From positions 7,718,535-7,782,534 of the forward strand of contig NC_084471.1 of the NCBI RefSeq assembly GCF_027409185.1: DNA of 64,000 nt. The letters run 5' to 3'. Source of the stretch: Cynocephalus volans (taxonomy: Eukaryota; Chordata; Mammalia; Dermoptera; Cynocephalidae). This document shows, one piece after another, positions 41,691 to 53,440 of the stretch. A program made the position numbers and the translations under genes. Numbering within the stretch: position 1 is the first letter of the stretch; the number at the start of each line of letters is the position of its first letter. A model generated the notes under the pieces. That model saw only the letters and a program-made list of their open reading frames with translations. It did no database searches and was not told the DNA's origin.

Positions 41691-43654
41691 ATCAAACAAA
41701 ACAAAGCACAGTGGATCAGACTTGAAATAGCCAAGAGCAAGGATTTTGATCAAGATCCGGATTTACAGCTGCCAGGGGTATTTGGCAGGCTGAGTCCATG
41801 GTGGGACCGGAGAGGCCACTTTTGTTGGCGACAAGAATAATGTCATAATTGAAAATAGCACCAGCACATTTCAGAGCCGATTACAGAAGCTCAACCTGCC
41901 AGGCCACTCAGCTCAGTGCCACAGCAATTTAACAGACACGGATTCGGGCCAAAAAAACCAAGTGGCCGGTGTGACTAAAATAACCTAATCTCGTGTGGCC
42001 TGTCAAGGGGACAGAGAACAGGCCTCCATTCTGTAAGACAATTCCAGGAATCCAAGGTCGGAGAGGAGGTGATACCAGCTCCCGCAGCATTGTGGAGGCC
42101 TTGGCCAGCAGGCTGTGGGCATCCTGCAGCAATGGCCACTGCTATTGCCTTCCAGGAGCAGGCTTGAGGCCCCAGGTTATCAAGTCAGGTCTGGTGGGAG
42201 TCAGGCCCACATGGTGCAGGCAGGAAGGAGCTCCAGTCCTGCAGAATCTCCCCTTGCCCAGAAATAACATCCTTTCTGACAGCTGAGCTTATCGGAGTGA
42301 TAGCAGATTTTTTTCAAAATAATAACAGCCCTGGCAGCTCATGTGCTCAACACGCGCATACTCCACAAGGAAGGGTGGCCTTGGGGTCAGCGGCCACTGC
42401 CGGTCACACCTCTGCTCTTGGTGCAGCTGGGAAGTACCTCTTGTGACCAGGCCTCCCCTGGTCCATCAGCCCTGAGAGTGCAGGGCCCACGCACCAGGCC
42501 AGTGTGCACTTCGTTTCCCTGTGCCCCAAACGACGGGCCCTCCAAAGACGTGTTTCCAAATGAGTGACTTTCCCCTTCACCAGCCCTTGTCATCCTCACA
42601 ACGCCCTTATGAGATAGGCACTGCTGTCCCCACTTTACAGGGGCTGACACTGAGGCCAGGCAGGTGAAGTGGTGCCCCCAAGGTCCCGTGGGGGGCAGGC
42701 CCAGTTTCTCATTCCAGGCCCTTGGGTCTCCCTTCTCGTGACCATCTCAAACTCCCCTTCTGCCTCAAAGAATGAGGAAGACCCAGGGAGACCGCAGCAT
42801 TTTGGGATTTTTCCTCTCATAGGAAATATTTTCTTTTTACTGAAAGTTTGCAGTCATGCCCTTTTTTTCTGAAGAGGTTTCTATGTTATATGTCCCCACT
42901 CATGCAAATAAAAGCAGCAATGATGCTGCCCGGCATTTAAGCCTTTGCTGACACAGGGCGGGCAGGTAGTGCAAGCCCCACCTGCGTGTGCACCTGTGCT
43001 GGGGTACACATGGACACACCTTTTAGGAGGACAGCTTGGTGACTATCTCAAAACATTTAGGATGTGCACATTCCTTGACCCAGATATTTCACTTAAGGAC
43101 ATTCTGGGGCCAACATAGGACATTAAGGAATCAAGTGGGCAAGGAAGTTAGAAAGTCCAACTGTTGGTGTTTGACAGAAAAGCCCAGTCTGGCTCCTTGT
43201 CTGGGAAGGAAGGGAGCTGCCAGCCAAGCCAGGCTGCAGCCGTGAGCCAAGGGAGCTGCAGGGGCGGTGAATTCTGGAGAGGAGGTCTGGCACCCACCGC
43301 CTGCAAAGCACCTGCAGTGTTGGTTTCATTTCTCTCTCTATAACCTGGTGAAGCTTCTACTGTGAGCCCATTTCACAGATGAGAAAGCTGACTTCAGAGG
43401 GTCAGCCAGGCAACACGGTCTCAATTTCAACTCACCTGTATCCATCTCCCAGTTTCACAGTCAATCACTTGCTCATTCCCAAATCTTCCCCAGCATCTCC
43501 CTGAGCAGCAAGACTCTGGAGACACAGAGGGTGTCTAAAGTCCCTGCCCTCAGGGAACTCACCATGTAGAGGGGCAGTTGGAATTGGGGAAAAAAGTTGA
43601 GTACTTCCTTTTTCCCTGGATTTTCTTTGGGGGTGGGGTTGGAGGGCGGAGAGA

Positions 43655-43792
43655 AGAAACAAAACCCAGGGGGCTGGCCTGTGGCTCACTTGGGAGAGCC
43701 TGGTGCTGACAACACCAAGTCAAGGGTGAAGATCCCCTTACCGGTCATCTTTTTTTAAAAAGAAAAAAAAAAGAAAGAAAGAAACAAAACCC
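43655..43792 (+). mobile_element. CYN SINE monomer with target-site duplication
   Basis: GGGCTGGCCTGTGGCTCACT, GGTGCTGACAACACCAAGTC and CTTACCGGTCATC plus A-rich tail. It combines the head of the first monomer with the tail of the second, as if a dimer had collapsed. Flanks AGAAACAAAACCC at 43655-43667 and 43780-43792. Confidence 0.83.
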
Positions 43793-46700
43793 CAATGCAG
43801 CCCACTCGGGACCATTCTGACCTTGGCCCAAGCGTCTGACCAGGCAGATTTTCCGTGCGGCCTGGGCCAGGCCTGTGTTGGCCCCAGACGAGCTGTGGGG
43901 CCTGGGCCTCCTCACCCTGTGCACCTGAGGTTCCTTCTGGGCAGAACAGGGATGAAGAGTCGACCTCACACGGCCGCTGTGGGGTCATATGGGGTTACAG
44001 TGTGAACGGGCCTTGGTTCCCATTTTCCTGCCTCTCCTCTTGGGGCCAGGAGCTTAATGCATTGACCCTCTGCAGTCTCCGTAGCAACACTGCCCCGCCC
44101 GCCCTCTCCTGCCCCCTCAGTCGGTAAGCAGCTGCCCCAGGTGCTGTTTGGTGGAGTGAGCTGTGCAGGGCTGGAGGCGGGGACGAGGGCCCAGCCAAGA
44201 TGAGGTCCATGCACCTCCCACAGTTTGTTGTCTTGAACTCTATCTCCCCGCAGCACTGCAAGGCCAGCTGCGTGATGGAGACACCGAGGCCCGGGGAGCT
44301 GGAGGGCTGAGCTCGGTTCTGGGAAAGAGGATCAGGGAGGGATTCAGACCTCTTCTTCCTTGAGGGCCTCGCTGCATCACAGGAGGGACCCAGGGCTGTG
44401 AGCAGTCCAGTTGTCACAGCTGCATACTCATCCCAGGGGACTGCTCTTCACTCGTCCTTTGCTGTCCTTGTTGGCCGCCTTCCATAGCCAGGCCTGTGTC
44501 AGTCTTGGGGACACAGAGGCGAGCAGCTCCGGGCAGGTAGGGGAGGCAGACAGGTGACTGGCCGGTCCTATAGCTGGGCTCAGTGGTGCCTGAGCTCCTT
44601 GAGCCTCCCTTACCTGCATCCCACTTCCCAGCCTCCACTATCCACAACCCCCCACCCCACCTCCACAGCTGGCTTGCCTCCAGCTGATACAGAAGAGTCA
44701 AACATGGGGTCCCCAGACCTGGGCCAGATCCCCTCTGGCACCTGCTGGCTCCCTCTGTCTTGCAGTCGCCCAACCCCTGGTGATACGGAGGAAGATGAGA
44801 CAAGAGTTTGGTTCCCGCATCTGACTGGGCTATGGCGGGGCCGGGGCAATGCAGGACCTCAGCTCCAGGGGATAATCAGCTTCATCTCCATGGCCAGCTT
44901 CTGCTGTCTGTGCTGGGGGATGTTTAGCAGGCAGAGGGAGGGGAGGGCAGAATTTCTAAGAATCCAAGACTTGTCTGGTAGAGAAGGTCTGGGTTCTAGT
45001 CCCTCCTCTCCTGACTCCTCAGCCCAACCCCTCAGACTGGGCCCGGGGGCAAGCACACCCAGACACACGGACACTGGGCATGTGGTCCTCCTCTGAGCAG
45101 CCTCTCGGTCATTAGCAATGGATCATGATAACAGCAGAGGCTGCCCTGTGTGCCTGGCTCCATGCTGAGCTCTGCTCCCCGGCATCTTCTCATTTGATCT
45201 TTACAACCGCCCCTGAAGCTGGTTCTATTATTAACACCATTTTAAAGAGGGGGAACGGGAGCAGAGGGGTTAAGTCTCCTGAGTCCTAGCTTGCGGCTGG
45301 CTCTCCAGGCTGGCTCTCCAGGACATAAATCGGTTCTTTTGTTATTGTTCTTTACCCTTCTACCCTTCGCTGACTCAACTCCCACCTCCGCTTTGCCTGG
45401 TGGAGGGTCTAGACACCTGGGATCCCCGGGGCTGGGGTCCAGGGGACCAGGGGCCCTGGCTGCTCAGCACGAGGGCAAAGGGGTGAAGGTCCCTGTAGAG
45501 GCAGAAATGAATGAGAAAGGAGTAGGCAGAGAGGGTGGGAATCAAAAGCCAAGCCCCCCACGGGAAACAGCCCACCCAGCGGGCTGAGTAACAGGTGAGG
45601 ACAGAGCCTCAAGTCCCACCAGCTCCGAGGACGGAAGATTCTTTGCAGAGTGACACAGTAGTTGTACAGGTGTGCCCAGCTCGCACAGCAACAGGCACTC
45701 TCACGTCTGAAACGCCCTCTCAGCCTCGCAGCCCTGGTAGATTCTGCCCATCTCTGCAGGGTCAGTGAGCTGCTGGGCACAGAGCTGAGACGTGGGGGAG
45801 GTGGCATGTGACCCTCGCTTGTCACTGCAGGAGGAGGCCTGGCCCCCCACAGCATTCTGGGCCTCTCCGGCTGCACCCGACCAGGTTCCCCCCTGTGCAA
45901 CAGGCCCCGACACAGGCGGTGGGACGGAAAGGCGGAGGCGCTCAGGGCAATTTGCGGACCCAGGGGTGCGGGGAGGAAGCCAGCAGCGGGCTTGCGGGCT
46001 CAGAGGCCACTGTCCCGAGCCCGTGCGTGCTGTGTTCCGCATCACATAAACACGCACCACTTCCACTTTCACTCACTTCTTGTTTCTCCTCCCCGTGGAA
46101 CGTGAGCTGGGGCAGCGGGTCATCTTGTTCCCACGGGAGCCCAGCACAAAGACAATGCCAAGCGCGACAGGTGCTCACCATGGCTCCTCTGAGGGGTGAG
46201 AGACAGGGCGGCCTCTCACCTCAGCAGCCAGAGCCACGTTATTCCTGAGGGGCTCCTTCCCCTGGGAGTCTGGCTTTCTCTCTTCTCCTCCATTTCTGAG
46301 CTCATAGGGACTCCACCTTTGGCCCCAGGCCAGGCTGCCTGCCCTCTGGGCCTTAGCCTGGGGGACCAGAAATGGGCTTGACAAAGCCAGAGCCTGGGTC
46401 CCGGGTGTCTGGCCCCTCGCCGATCCTTCTAGCTGCTGAGTCAGGGCACAGGGTGATAATGAGAGCATCTGGTTCTCTCAACAGCACGCCCAGCCTTCCA
46501 GCCTGCAGGCGGCAGGAGGGGATGGAGGGTGCTGGAGACCCTGGTAAGTCAAAGCCTGAGGGTGACCCGTGTCCTGAGATGCTGGAGGGTGAGGGCAGGG
46601 CAGGGCCTGGGGTAGAGCAGGGGCCAGGGTTTGTGCAGGGTGCGGGGCCTGCTGGGTACGGCAGGAGCATGGGTTGTCCCTGGGTGTCCATCATGGCCTC

Positions 46701-46918
46701 AGGGAGCAACAGGGCTGGGCGCTGGCAAAGTCCTTGAGTGTGCTTTTGGCTGGCACCTTGACGATGGCCAGCAGCCTTCTGGGTGGCAGAGTGAGTGGGG
46801 CTGATGTGTCTGGGCATTCGTCACAGCTGGACCGGTGACCATGATGGGCAGTGTGGCCACGGGCAAGTTATTCACTGCCTTCGTGCTTTGGTTTCCTTAT
46901 CTAAAAAGTGGGAAGGAG

Positions 46919-47020
46919 GCTGGCTGGTGAGCTCGGTTGGGAGAGCATGGTGCTGATAACACCCAGGTCAAGGGTTCAGATCCCCATACCAGCCAGCAGC
47001 CAAAAAAAAAAAAAAAATAG
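46919..47020 (+). mobile_element. CYN SINE monomer, first of a tandem pair
   Basis: GGCTGGCTGGTGAGCTCGGT, GCTGATAACACCCAGGTCAA and CCCCATACCAGCCAGCAGCC plus A tail, inserted at the end of a MIR. Confidence 0.84.
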
Positions 47021-47048
47021 TAAATAAAGGAATAAAAAGTAGGGAGGG

Positions 47049-47143
47049 GGCTGGCCGGTTAGCTCTGTTGGTTAGACGTGGTGCTGACAACACCAAGGTC
47101 CAGGGATCAATCCCTGTACCGGCCAGCTGCCTCCCCAAAAATA
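47049..47143 (+). mobile_element. CYN SINE monomer, second of a tandem pair
   Basis: GGCTGGCCGGTTAGCTCTGT, GGTGCTGACAACACCAAGGT and CCTGTACCGGCCAGCTGCC. The flanks AAAAAGTAGGGAGGG and AAAAAGTGGGAGGG, and AAAAAGTGGGAAGGA before the first copy, show re-use of one target. Confidence 0.84.
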
Positions 47144-47149
47144 TAAAAA

Positions 47150-47930
47150 GTGGGAGGGATATCATACCCCTCAGGATAGCTGTTGTCCAAAAAAAAAAGA
47201 AAAGAAAAAGAAGGAAATAAAATAACAAGGGTTGGGGAGGACGTGGAGAAATTGGAACCCCCGTGTGCTGTTGGTGAAAACATAAAATGGTGCGCTGCCT
47301 GGAAAACAGTGTGGAGGCTCCTCAAAATATTAAATACAGAGTTACCTAGGATCCAGCAATTCCACTTTTGGCTGTGTACCCAAAAGAACTGAAAGCAGAC
47401 TCTCAAACACATACTTTTACACCCGTGCTCTAACCAACCGAGCTAACCTGCCAGCCCCGACGCTCATGGTAGCATTAATCACAATAGCTGAAAGGTGGAA
47501 ACGGCCCGAATGTCCATTACTGATGAATGGATTTTAAAATGTGGTATAAATGCACAGTGGAATGTTACTCAGTCTTAAAAGATGGAAGCCCTGTTGCAGC
47601 AGGTAACAGGATGGACCTTGAGGACATTATGCTCAGTGAAAGAAGCCAGTCACAAAAAGACAAATACTGTATGACTCCGCTTACATGAGGTCCCTAGAGT
47701 AGTCAAATGCACAGAGACAGAAAGTAGAGTGCGGCTTGCGGGGCGGGGGGAGAAGGGAGTGCGGAGGTGGCGCTCAGTGGAGCTTCAGTTCTGCAGAAGA
47801 TAAAGTTCTGGAGGCTGGTTGCACAACAGCATGAATATACTGAATGCTACCAAACTCTACACTTAAAAATAAAGATGATAAATCTTATGCTATGTGTATT
47901 TTACCACAATTAAAAAGCAGTGGGGCTAAC
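47150..47930 (+). mobile_element. L1M 3' end with a CYN head fragment
   Basis: 'GTTGGGGAGGACGTGGAGAA', 'GATCCAGCAATTCCACTTTT', 'GAAAGAAGCCAGTCACAAAA' and 'TGTGTATTTTACCACAATTA' give an L1 3' end in sense orientation. It is interrupted at about 47425-47460 by the reversed head of a CYN SINE (GCTCTAACCAACCGAGCTAA) that has no tail. Confidence 0.75.
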
Positions 47931-48137
47931 ACCACTAATCAGTAGGGTTCCTGTCAGAGGGATGCATTGAGGGGAGTCTGGCCAGGCTCTCAGGCTAGAG
48001 TCCTGCACACGTAGGACCGGCTCCACAGGGCCCCACACTTGGTTTAATGCTGCTGTGGCCCAAGTGTTGGGGAGAGAAGGCAGCCAGTGAAGGTTAGGGG
48101 CAACCGCCGCCCCCAGCTCCACCACACTCCACCCTCT

Positions 48138-48545
48138 GAGGGGGTTCTGGGTGGCTGAGTGACTTGCCTGGGGCTCCCGGTGTGCGGGATGCAGGGAGCC
48201 AGGCCTGCACCCAAAGAGTCCATCCCACCCGCCTCTGGTTGGTCCTGGGTCCACTGGGGCTGTGAGGCAGAAGGAAGGCACAAGGCTGCCCTAGTGGTGA
48301 TGTGGCATTTGGAGGTGGCAGAGGTGCAGTGGAGGCCATGGGATGGGAGCAGGTTGCCGCAGGTTGAGGGGACAGAGGGGCAGGAGGCGTGGGTGGGCAC
48401 CAAAAGCAGAGGAGAGAGTGGCCAAAAGCCTACAGCACCTGGTATTCCCAGGCGATCTCCCATCCAAGTACTAACCAGGCCCAACCCTGCTTAGCTTCCG
48501 AGATCAGACAAGATTGGGCACATTCAGGGTGGCATGGCCATAGAC
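48138..48545. repeat. Unnamed repeat unit ending in a 5S rRNA pseudogene
   Basis: The left 67 bases (48138-48204) recur almost unchanged at 63934-64000, so this is a repeated unit rather than single-copy DNA. It is GC-rich and has no long frame of note. It runs without a break into the 5S pseudogene at its right end. I cannot name it. It may be a retroposed or tandem-derived 5S-linked sequence. Confidence 0.6.
48425..48545 (-). pseudogene. 5S rRNA pseudogene, full length
   Basis: On the reverse strand it reads GTCTATGGCCATGCCACCCT through GGAAGCTTAGCAGGGTTGGG to GGTGCTGTAGGCTTT, 121 bases. I count about nine differences from the human 5S I know, several of them C-to-T or G-to-A at former CpG sites. 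The internal promoter (A box, C box) is largely kept. The sequence continues AAGGCTTTTGG rather than a clear T-run of four or more right at the end, so termination and activity are doubtful. Confidence 0.88.
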
Positions 48546-48559
48546 ACTGGTGGCTGTCC

Positions 48560-48955
48560 ATAGGTGCCTCAAGAACCCACACTGCGGTGGCCTGTCCTGC
48601 CAATGTCCCCCAAGCACTGTTCTGCTGGCCCCTTAGCACCAAGACAGGCCAAGGGGGCCCTGGGGCAGGCCTGTCAAGGGTGGGCCTATGTTAGGCCTAC
48701 CCGTGGGTCCCTTGGGCAGCCAGGCCAGCCCTTAGTGGTAGGAGGCCCTTACTGGCATGCCTGGCCAGGGCCATCTTTAGTGGCAGGCCAGGGCAGGAGG
48801 GGCCCTAGGGGCAGGTCTGGACTGCTGCTAATGGCCCCCCTGGTGTGGCCTGAGCTGCACCTAAGGAAAACCTGGCTTGGCTTCACCTGGCCTGCCACTA
48901 AGGGCCCTCCTGACCTGGATGGGTCTGTCACTCTGGGCCCCCCTGTCTGGTGCCT
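48560..48955. repeat. GGCCAGG-rich degenerate repeat, block 1
   Basis: Irregular repeats of phrases such as CCCTTAGTGG, GGCAGGCCAGGGCAGG and GGGGCCCTAGGGGCAGG. TTAGCACCAAGACAGGCCAA at about 48635 recurs in block 2 near 58807. No coding content. Confidence 0.75.
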
Positions 48956-49560
48956 GTGATAGGATTTGACCAATGAGCATGCTCCAAGAAGAGACCAGCT
49001 GAGCATGTGGAAGACTATGTTACCCAACTGGGAACCACACTTTTTGTTGAATATTTGTTAGACAGTGAAACTTTAAAAGCCGGATCCCAGCAGAAGGCAG
49101 GGCTGGTGCTCACTCTCCTGGAGGCAGCCTGCACTCTGCCCGTGGAGTGTGTATTTCTTTCTCTTTGTATCAAACTTACCTTCAGCAAATGGCTGCTCAC
49201 TCTCTTAAGCCAGCCTGCACTTGGTACTGAAATTTAAGTGTGTATTGCTTGCTCTTGTGTGAAACTTCGGGTGGGCTCTGCTCAGTCTCTGGAGCTAGGC
49301 CTCTCTCTCTCTCTCTCTCTCTCTCTCGCTCTCTCTCTCTCTCTGTCAAATCTGTATCGCTTCTTTGTTACATCAAACCTATTCTCACTTTGTTCTGTGA
49401 CTCCACTCTTGAATTCTTTCCTGTAGCAGAGTCAAGAACCTGGTAAGAGGATGGGGTGGGTTCAGACTAACTACCAGGACCCCCAGACATCAGTAGGTGC
49501 CTCTTGAGTTGTGTGATCTCTCACGCCAGCACCAACTGTGAGTGATCAACCAATACTTCC
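48954..49560 (+). mobile_element. LTR-like sequence with three ~87-bp internal repeats
   Basis: Begins TGTGATAGGATTTGACCAAT. It has a TTTAAAAGCCGG TATA-like stretch near 49071, then three imperfect repeats that start GCTCACTCTC (about 49108, 49195 and, more diverged, 49280). A (TC)n of about 40 bp lies at 49300-49342. The layout resembles the end of an old retroviral LTR. No internal viral genes are seen, so it would be a solitary LTR. Family and limits are uncertain. Confidence 0.4.
49300..49345 (+). repeat. (TC)n microsatellite
   Basis: An almost pure CT run broken once by CGCT, followed by TGTCAAATC. Confidence 0.92.
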
Positions 49561-49797
49561 CTGTGTTCTCTGTCCCCCGCGTGGGCCAAGTGTGATCATC
49601 GGTTCCTACTGAAAATTAGCAAAAACTCTGCCCTAGAAGAATCCCTCTATGAAATTCAAGTTCGTCTAATTATTGCTTCCACAACTCTGTTATGCCTTCA
49701 AAAATAGGATTTTTATAGTTTTTCTGGCTTTTTCCTAGTCATTGGGCTGTTGCAGTACCCATATCCTAATGAGAAGCTGAAGTCGTGGCACATTTGT

Positions 49798-50995
49798 TTT
49801 TTAACAGCTTTTATTGAGATATAATGTACATGCTGTACAATTTACCCATTTAAAGTGTGTGTGATTCAATGGATGTTAGTACACTCAGAGTTTTGCAATC
49901 ACCACAATTGTAAAACTCTTTCATTCCTCCAAAACTAAATCCCTTAGTCATCATCCCCAAATATTCCATCCCCTCCAACCCTAGGCAATCATTAATCTAC
50001 TTTATTTTCCTACAAATCTCTGTATTTTGGACATTCAATAAAAAGGGTATCATACATTACAGGTTGCTTTATGACTGGCCTCTTTCGCTTAGCATCATGT
50101 TTTCAAGGTTCACGCTAAGTTGTAGCGTGTGTCAGTACTTGAGTGCTTTTTATGACTGAATAATGTTTATTGACATGGATATCCCACATTTTATTTATTC
50201 ATTCATCAGTTCATGGACACTTGGCTAGTTCCACCTTTGGACTATTGTGAATAATGCTGCTATGACCATTTGTACTCAAGGTTTTGTGTGGATGCGTAGT
50301 TTTATTTCTCTTGGCATATACCTAGGAGTGGAATTGCTGGATCTTGTGATAACTCTACACTGAATCATTTGAGGAACTTTCAGACTGATTCTAAAGTGGC
50401 TGCACCATTGTATAGTTTTCCCAGCCATGTGTGAGGGTTTTAATTTCTCCATATCCTTACAACACTGTTTTTATTCATCATCGTGATTATAGCCGTGGTA
50501 GTGGGTGTGAAGTGATATCTCATTGTGGGTTTGATTTGCATTTCTCTGATGACTACTGATGTCAAGCATCTTTTGATGTGCTTATTGGCCGTTTGTATAT
50601 TTGCTTTAGAAAACTATGTATACAGATTTTTGGCCATTTTTAAAAAATGGGATATTTATCTTTATATTATTAAGTTGTAATTGGGTTTTTTTTTAATGTA
50701 TTCTGGATACAAGCTCCTATAAGATATAAGATTTGTAAAATTTTTCTCCAATTCTGTGGCTTTCTTTTCACTTTCATTTTTCTTTTCACTTTCTTGATGG
50801 CATTCTTTGAACCACAAAAGTTTTTAATTTCGATGATGTTCAGTTTATCCATTTTTTCTTTCGTTGCTTGTGCTTTTGATGTCACGCCTAGAAAATCATT
50901 GCCTAATCTAAGATCATGAAGATTTACACTTATGTGTTCTTCTGACAGTTTTATAGTTTTAGCCCCTAAGTCTGGTTTTAAGGCATCTGATGGAA
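49798..50995 (-). mobile_element. L1M 3' end (reverse), 1.2 kb
   Basis: Starts AACAGCTTTTATTGAGATAT (reverse of an L1M 3' terminus). 'TGACTGGCCTCTTTCGCTTA', 'ACCTAGGAGTGGAATTGCTG', 'GTGAAGTGATATCTCATTGT' and 'CTTTCTTGATGGCATTCTTT' then run back into ORF2. Broken by stops. The 284-aa reverse frame at 50670-51524 only partly overlaps it and is not a gene. Confidence 0.85.
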
Positions 50996-53008
50996 AATGC
51001 TGATGGGACCAGAGCCTGTGCTGGGAGGAAGGGGGTGCTGTGGGGTGTGAGAGGAGGAGCAGCTGGCAAGCAGGAGTGACCTGGATGGGACCCAGCTGGG
51101 AGGGGGCAGCTACGCTCCCAGGATCAGTGAAGGGGCCCTTGAGGAAGGGGGCGAGTGGAGAAGCATCTGGAGGACTGGATGGGGGTCTTTGGAGGTGGTC
51201 TCTGGGATGAGAAAGTCTGGGGCAGAGCTGTGAGGAGTCTGGAAAGCGACTGTGAAGTGATTCACTCTCCCCTTCTGTCCATTCCTCACCCACCTCCTGA
51301 GCCCTGGGGTCCAACGCCCCCAGGTCAGGGGTGAACTGGCACAGGAGGGTCCAGAACAGGGGCTGGAGAGCTGTCCCTCTGCTTTGCTGAGTGCCTTGAA
51401 TTCTGTGACAACCCCCATGAAGGGTCACACAGGAGCTGCATGGGCACCAAGCAAGAGCCGTGCTCATTTTCCCAAGGGGAGCCCCCTCCCTGGGGTGGGT
51501 GGGGCCAGTGATCACAGCTTTCACTGTGACTCCACCCTTCCCTGTGTCCTGGCCATGCCCCCATTTGTTTCGTCTTTCTCATCCACCAATGGGCTCTGAG
51601 CATTGAAGCCACGCCCACTTCACTGTTGCCTAGCACCACCCCTCCCACTGTTTCTGGCTCAGTTGCACATCTGCACCATTGGCTAAAGGAAGCAATTCCC
51701 TAGTTCTTGGATAAAGGTGATGCAGCCCCCCTTTCCTTTTCCCTGCCCCGAGGTGTCAGAGGAAACCTGACAGAGGAAACTGGCTGTGGCCAAGAGAAAG
51801 GTATAGCATGTTGAGTTGCAGGCCCCAGACCCAGCCCGAGGCCCCTCCAGCAGTGGGACAAGGGCAGAACTCTGTGTCACTTCTGAGGCACACTCAATTG
51901 CCCCTCTATGCCTCTTGACTCCTCTCACCAAAGTCTTCTCAGCTACCCCTGTCCCCTCAGCGGCCCGGCCCCTGCCCTCTCCTGGCACCCCCTGTCATTA
52001 CTGCCTGTAGCCCAGTCTTTGACCGGATGACCCAGTCCCCTAAGTGTTTTCACCATCTTCCTGGCTTCTCTGGTCATGGCACAAATTTCCATTTGGAAGG
52101 ATACTCAGGACTAGTGGACTCAGGGCTGAGAGGTTTCTGGCTCCCTCACTGCCTTCACTTAGACATTGACAATCTGAAGCCTGCACTTCACCAGTGAGCT
52201 CGAAATGTTGACAATATCTCAGGGTGACAATTGGGAGTATGGGTTTGGTTTAGTTTTCTCCCAGGTTTCTACTCTCTAGAGACACTTTACAATTTATTTC
52301 TGAGTCTGTATCTCACATTAGAATTCCCTAGGATTCTAGGACAAGAGCACCTTTCAGTCAGTGCTCTCTGGAGGGAGATGTGTTTATTTTCTGTGCAACA
52401 AATCCTGGGCAACTGAACTTCACAGCTTGAATCTTGCTCAAATCATCTCAATCTGGGGTGGCACAGGATTCAGGGGGGGCATCTTTCTGAAGAATCAGAT
52501 TTGCTTGATTCTTTTGAGAGAGAAAAAATCTATTAATGTAGTTAGGGGTGACATTCACCTAGATTTGTAAGATTGTAATAGACTTGTCTCTGAAATGATG
52601 CTTGGGTTGTTCTCTTTTTCTTAGGTCCCCAGATCCCTAGGGGTGTGCCCTCACTGACTTCTGCCATTAGGATACATGGACATAAACATTTGAGAAGTAC
52701 AGCTGTACAGCTCTCATAGCTCTGTAAGAAAGGACCCCAATGTCTGATTTGTATTTGGCCTGCTGGCAGCTGCTGATTCATGACAAAGCCCCAGAAGACT
52801 GAAGTTAAGTTCCATTATATTGCCTTTTTATAGTCATGTTATCAGTCCATTTCTTCAGCCATTTAGTGATCATTACAACACCTTATAGGGTTGCTGGTGG
52901 CATTAAATCAGATGGTATAAGTAAGAATATTTTGTAAAAACTATAAAGTAGAATGCAAGTATAGGGGCCTACAGATCTCCTGAATATTACTGCTTTTTCT
53001 TTTCACAG
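50996..53008. other. Unassigned DNA between L1 and golgin pseudogene
   Basis: No gene, SINE or clear old repeat recognised. It might hold the lost 5' part of the golgin copy, but no exon for the expected KLAAAKKK-type N-terminus was found. Confidence 0.5.
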
Positions 53009-53369
53009 TTAAGAGATTACCAGTGGAGACACAGCCCTGGTGGTCCTCTGGGAGCAAAGAACAAAATGAAAACTGGCAGTAGCCCTGATTCAGCCACTTC
53101 TGGGGGTTGCCAGTTGCCTAAGGAGGTGAGGCTCAGCTGGTCAGGCTCCTGGGAACAGGGGCTCAAGTGGGAGTAAGGGGTAATGGTAATAATCATGGAA
53201 GAAGTATCAGGCACTGGTTAAAAAGTCTAGGTTTGAATCCTACCTCTCCCCTTGCTAGAGATATGATTCAGGGCTCTTCTCTGAGCTTCTCTCTTGAAGC
53301 TGTATGCACAAAGATGGACACTGAGCTTGGCCGTCTCATTGGATCCAGCTGCAGGAAGCACAGGATGAT

Positions 53370-53440
53370 GTTGATAACACCAAGGTCCAGGCCTCAATCC
53401 CTGTACTCACCACCACCACCAACACAACAACAAAAAATAC
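53370..53440 (+). mobile_element. CYN SINE, 5'-truncated, in golgin pseudogene intron
   Basis: GATGTTGATAACACCAAGGT, CCAGGCCTCAATCCCTGTAC, then a CACCACCACC-type tail and A's. Only the second half remains. Confidence 0.7.

Larger units (their letters stand above)
35011..48130. other. Intergenic region right of BIK, 35.0-48.1 kb
   Basis: No gene recognised. MIR pieces lie near 35070-35160, 35630-35760, 35950-36090, 36300-36560, 37580-37700, 37845-38035, 38895-39030, 42580-42670, 43330-43440, 45115-45290 and 46800-46915. An L2 end is at 40040-40410. L1 3' ends lie at 39230-39390, 41030-41690 and 47150-47927. CYN copies are listed separately. TTLL1, the neighbour expected from human, was looked for in the translated frames and not found. 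Confidence 0.6.

Noticed and set aside
50670-51524. 284-aa reverse frame
   Set aside because: Its end lies in an old L1 3' region and the rest shows no family similarity. Chance frame.
35011-53008. TTLL1 coding exons expected from human synteny
   Set aside because: No translated frame matched the tubulin-ligase motifs I know, so nothing is called.
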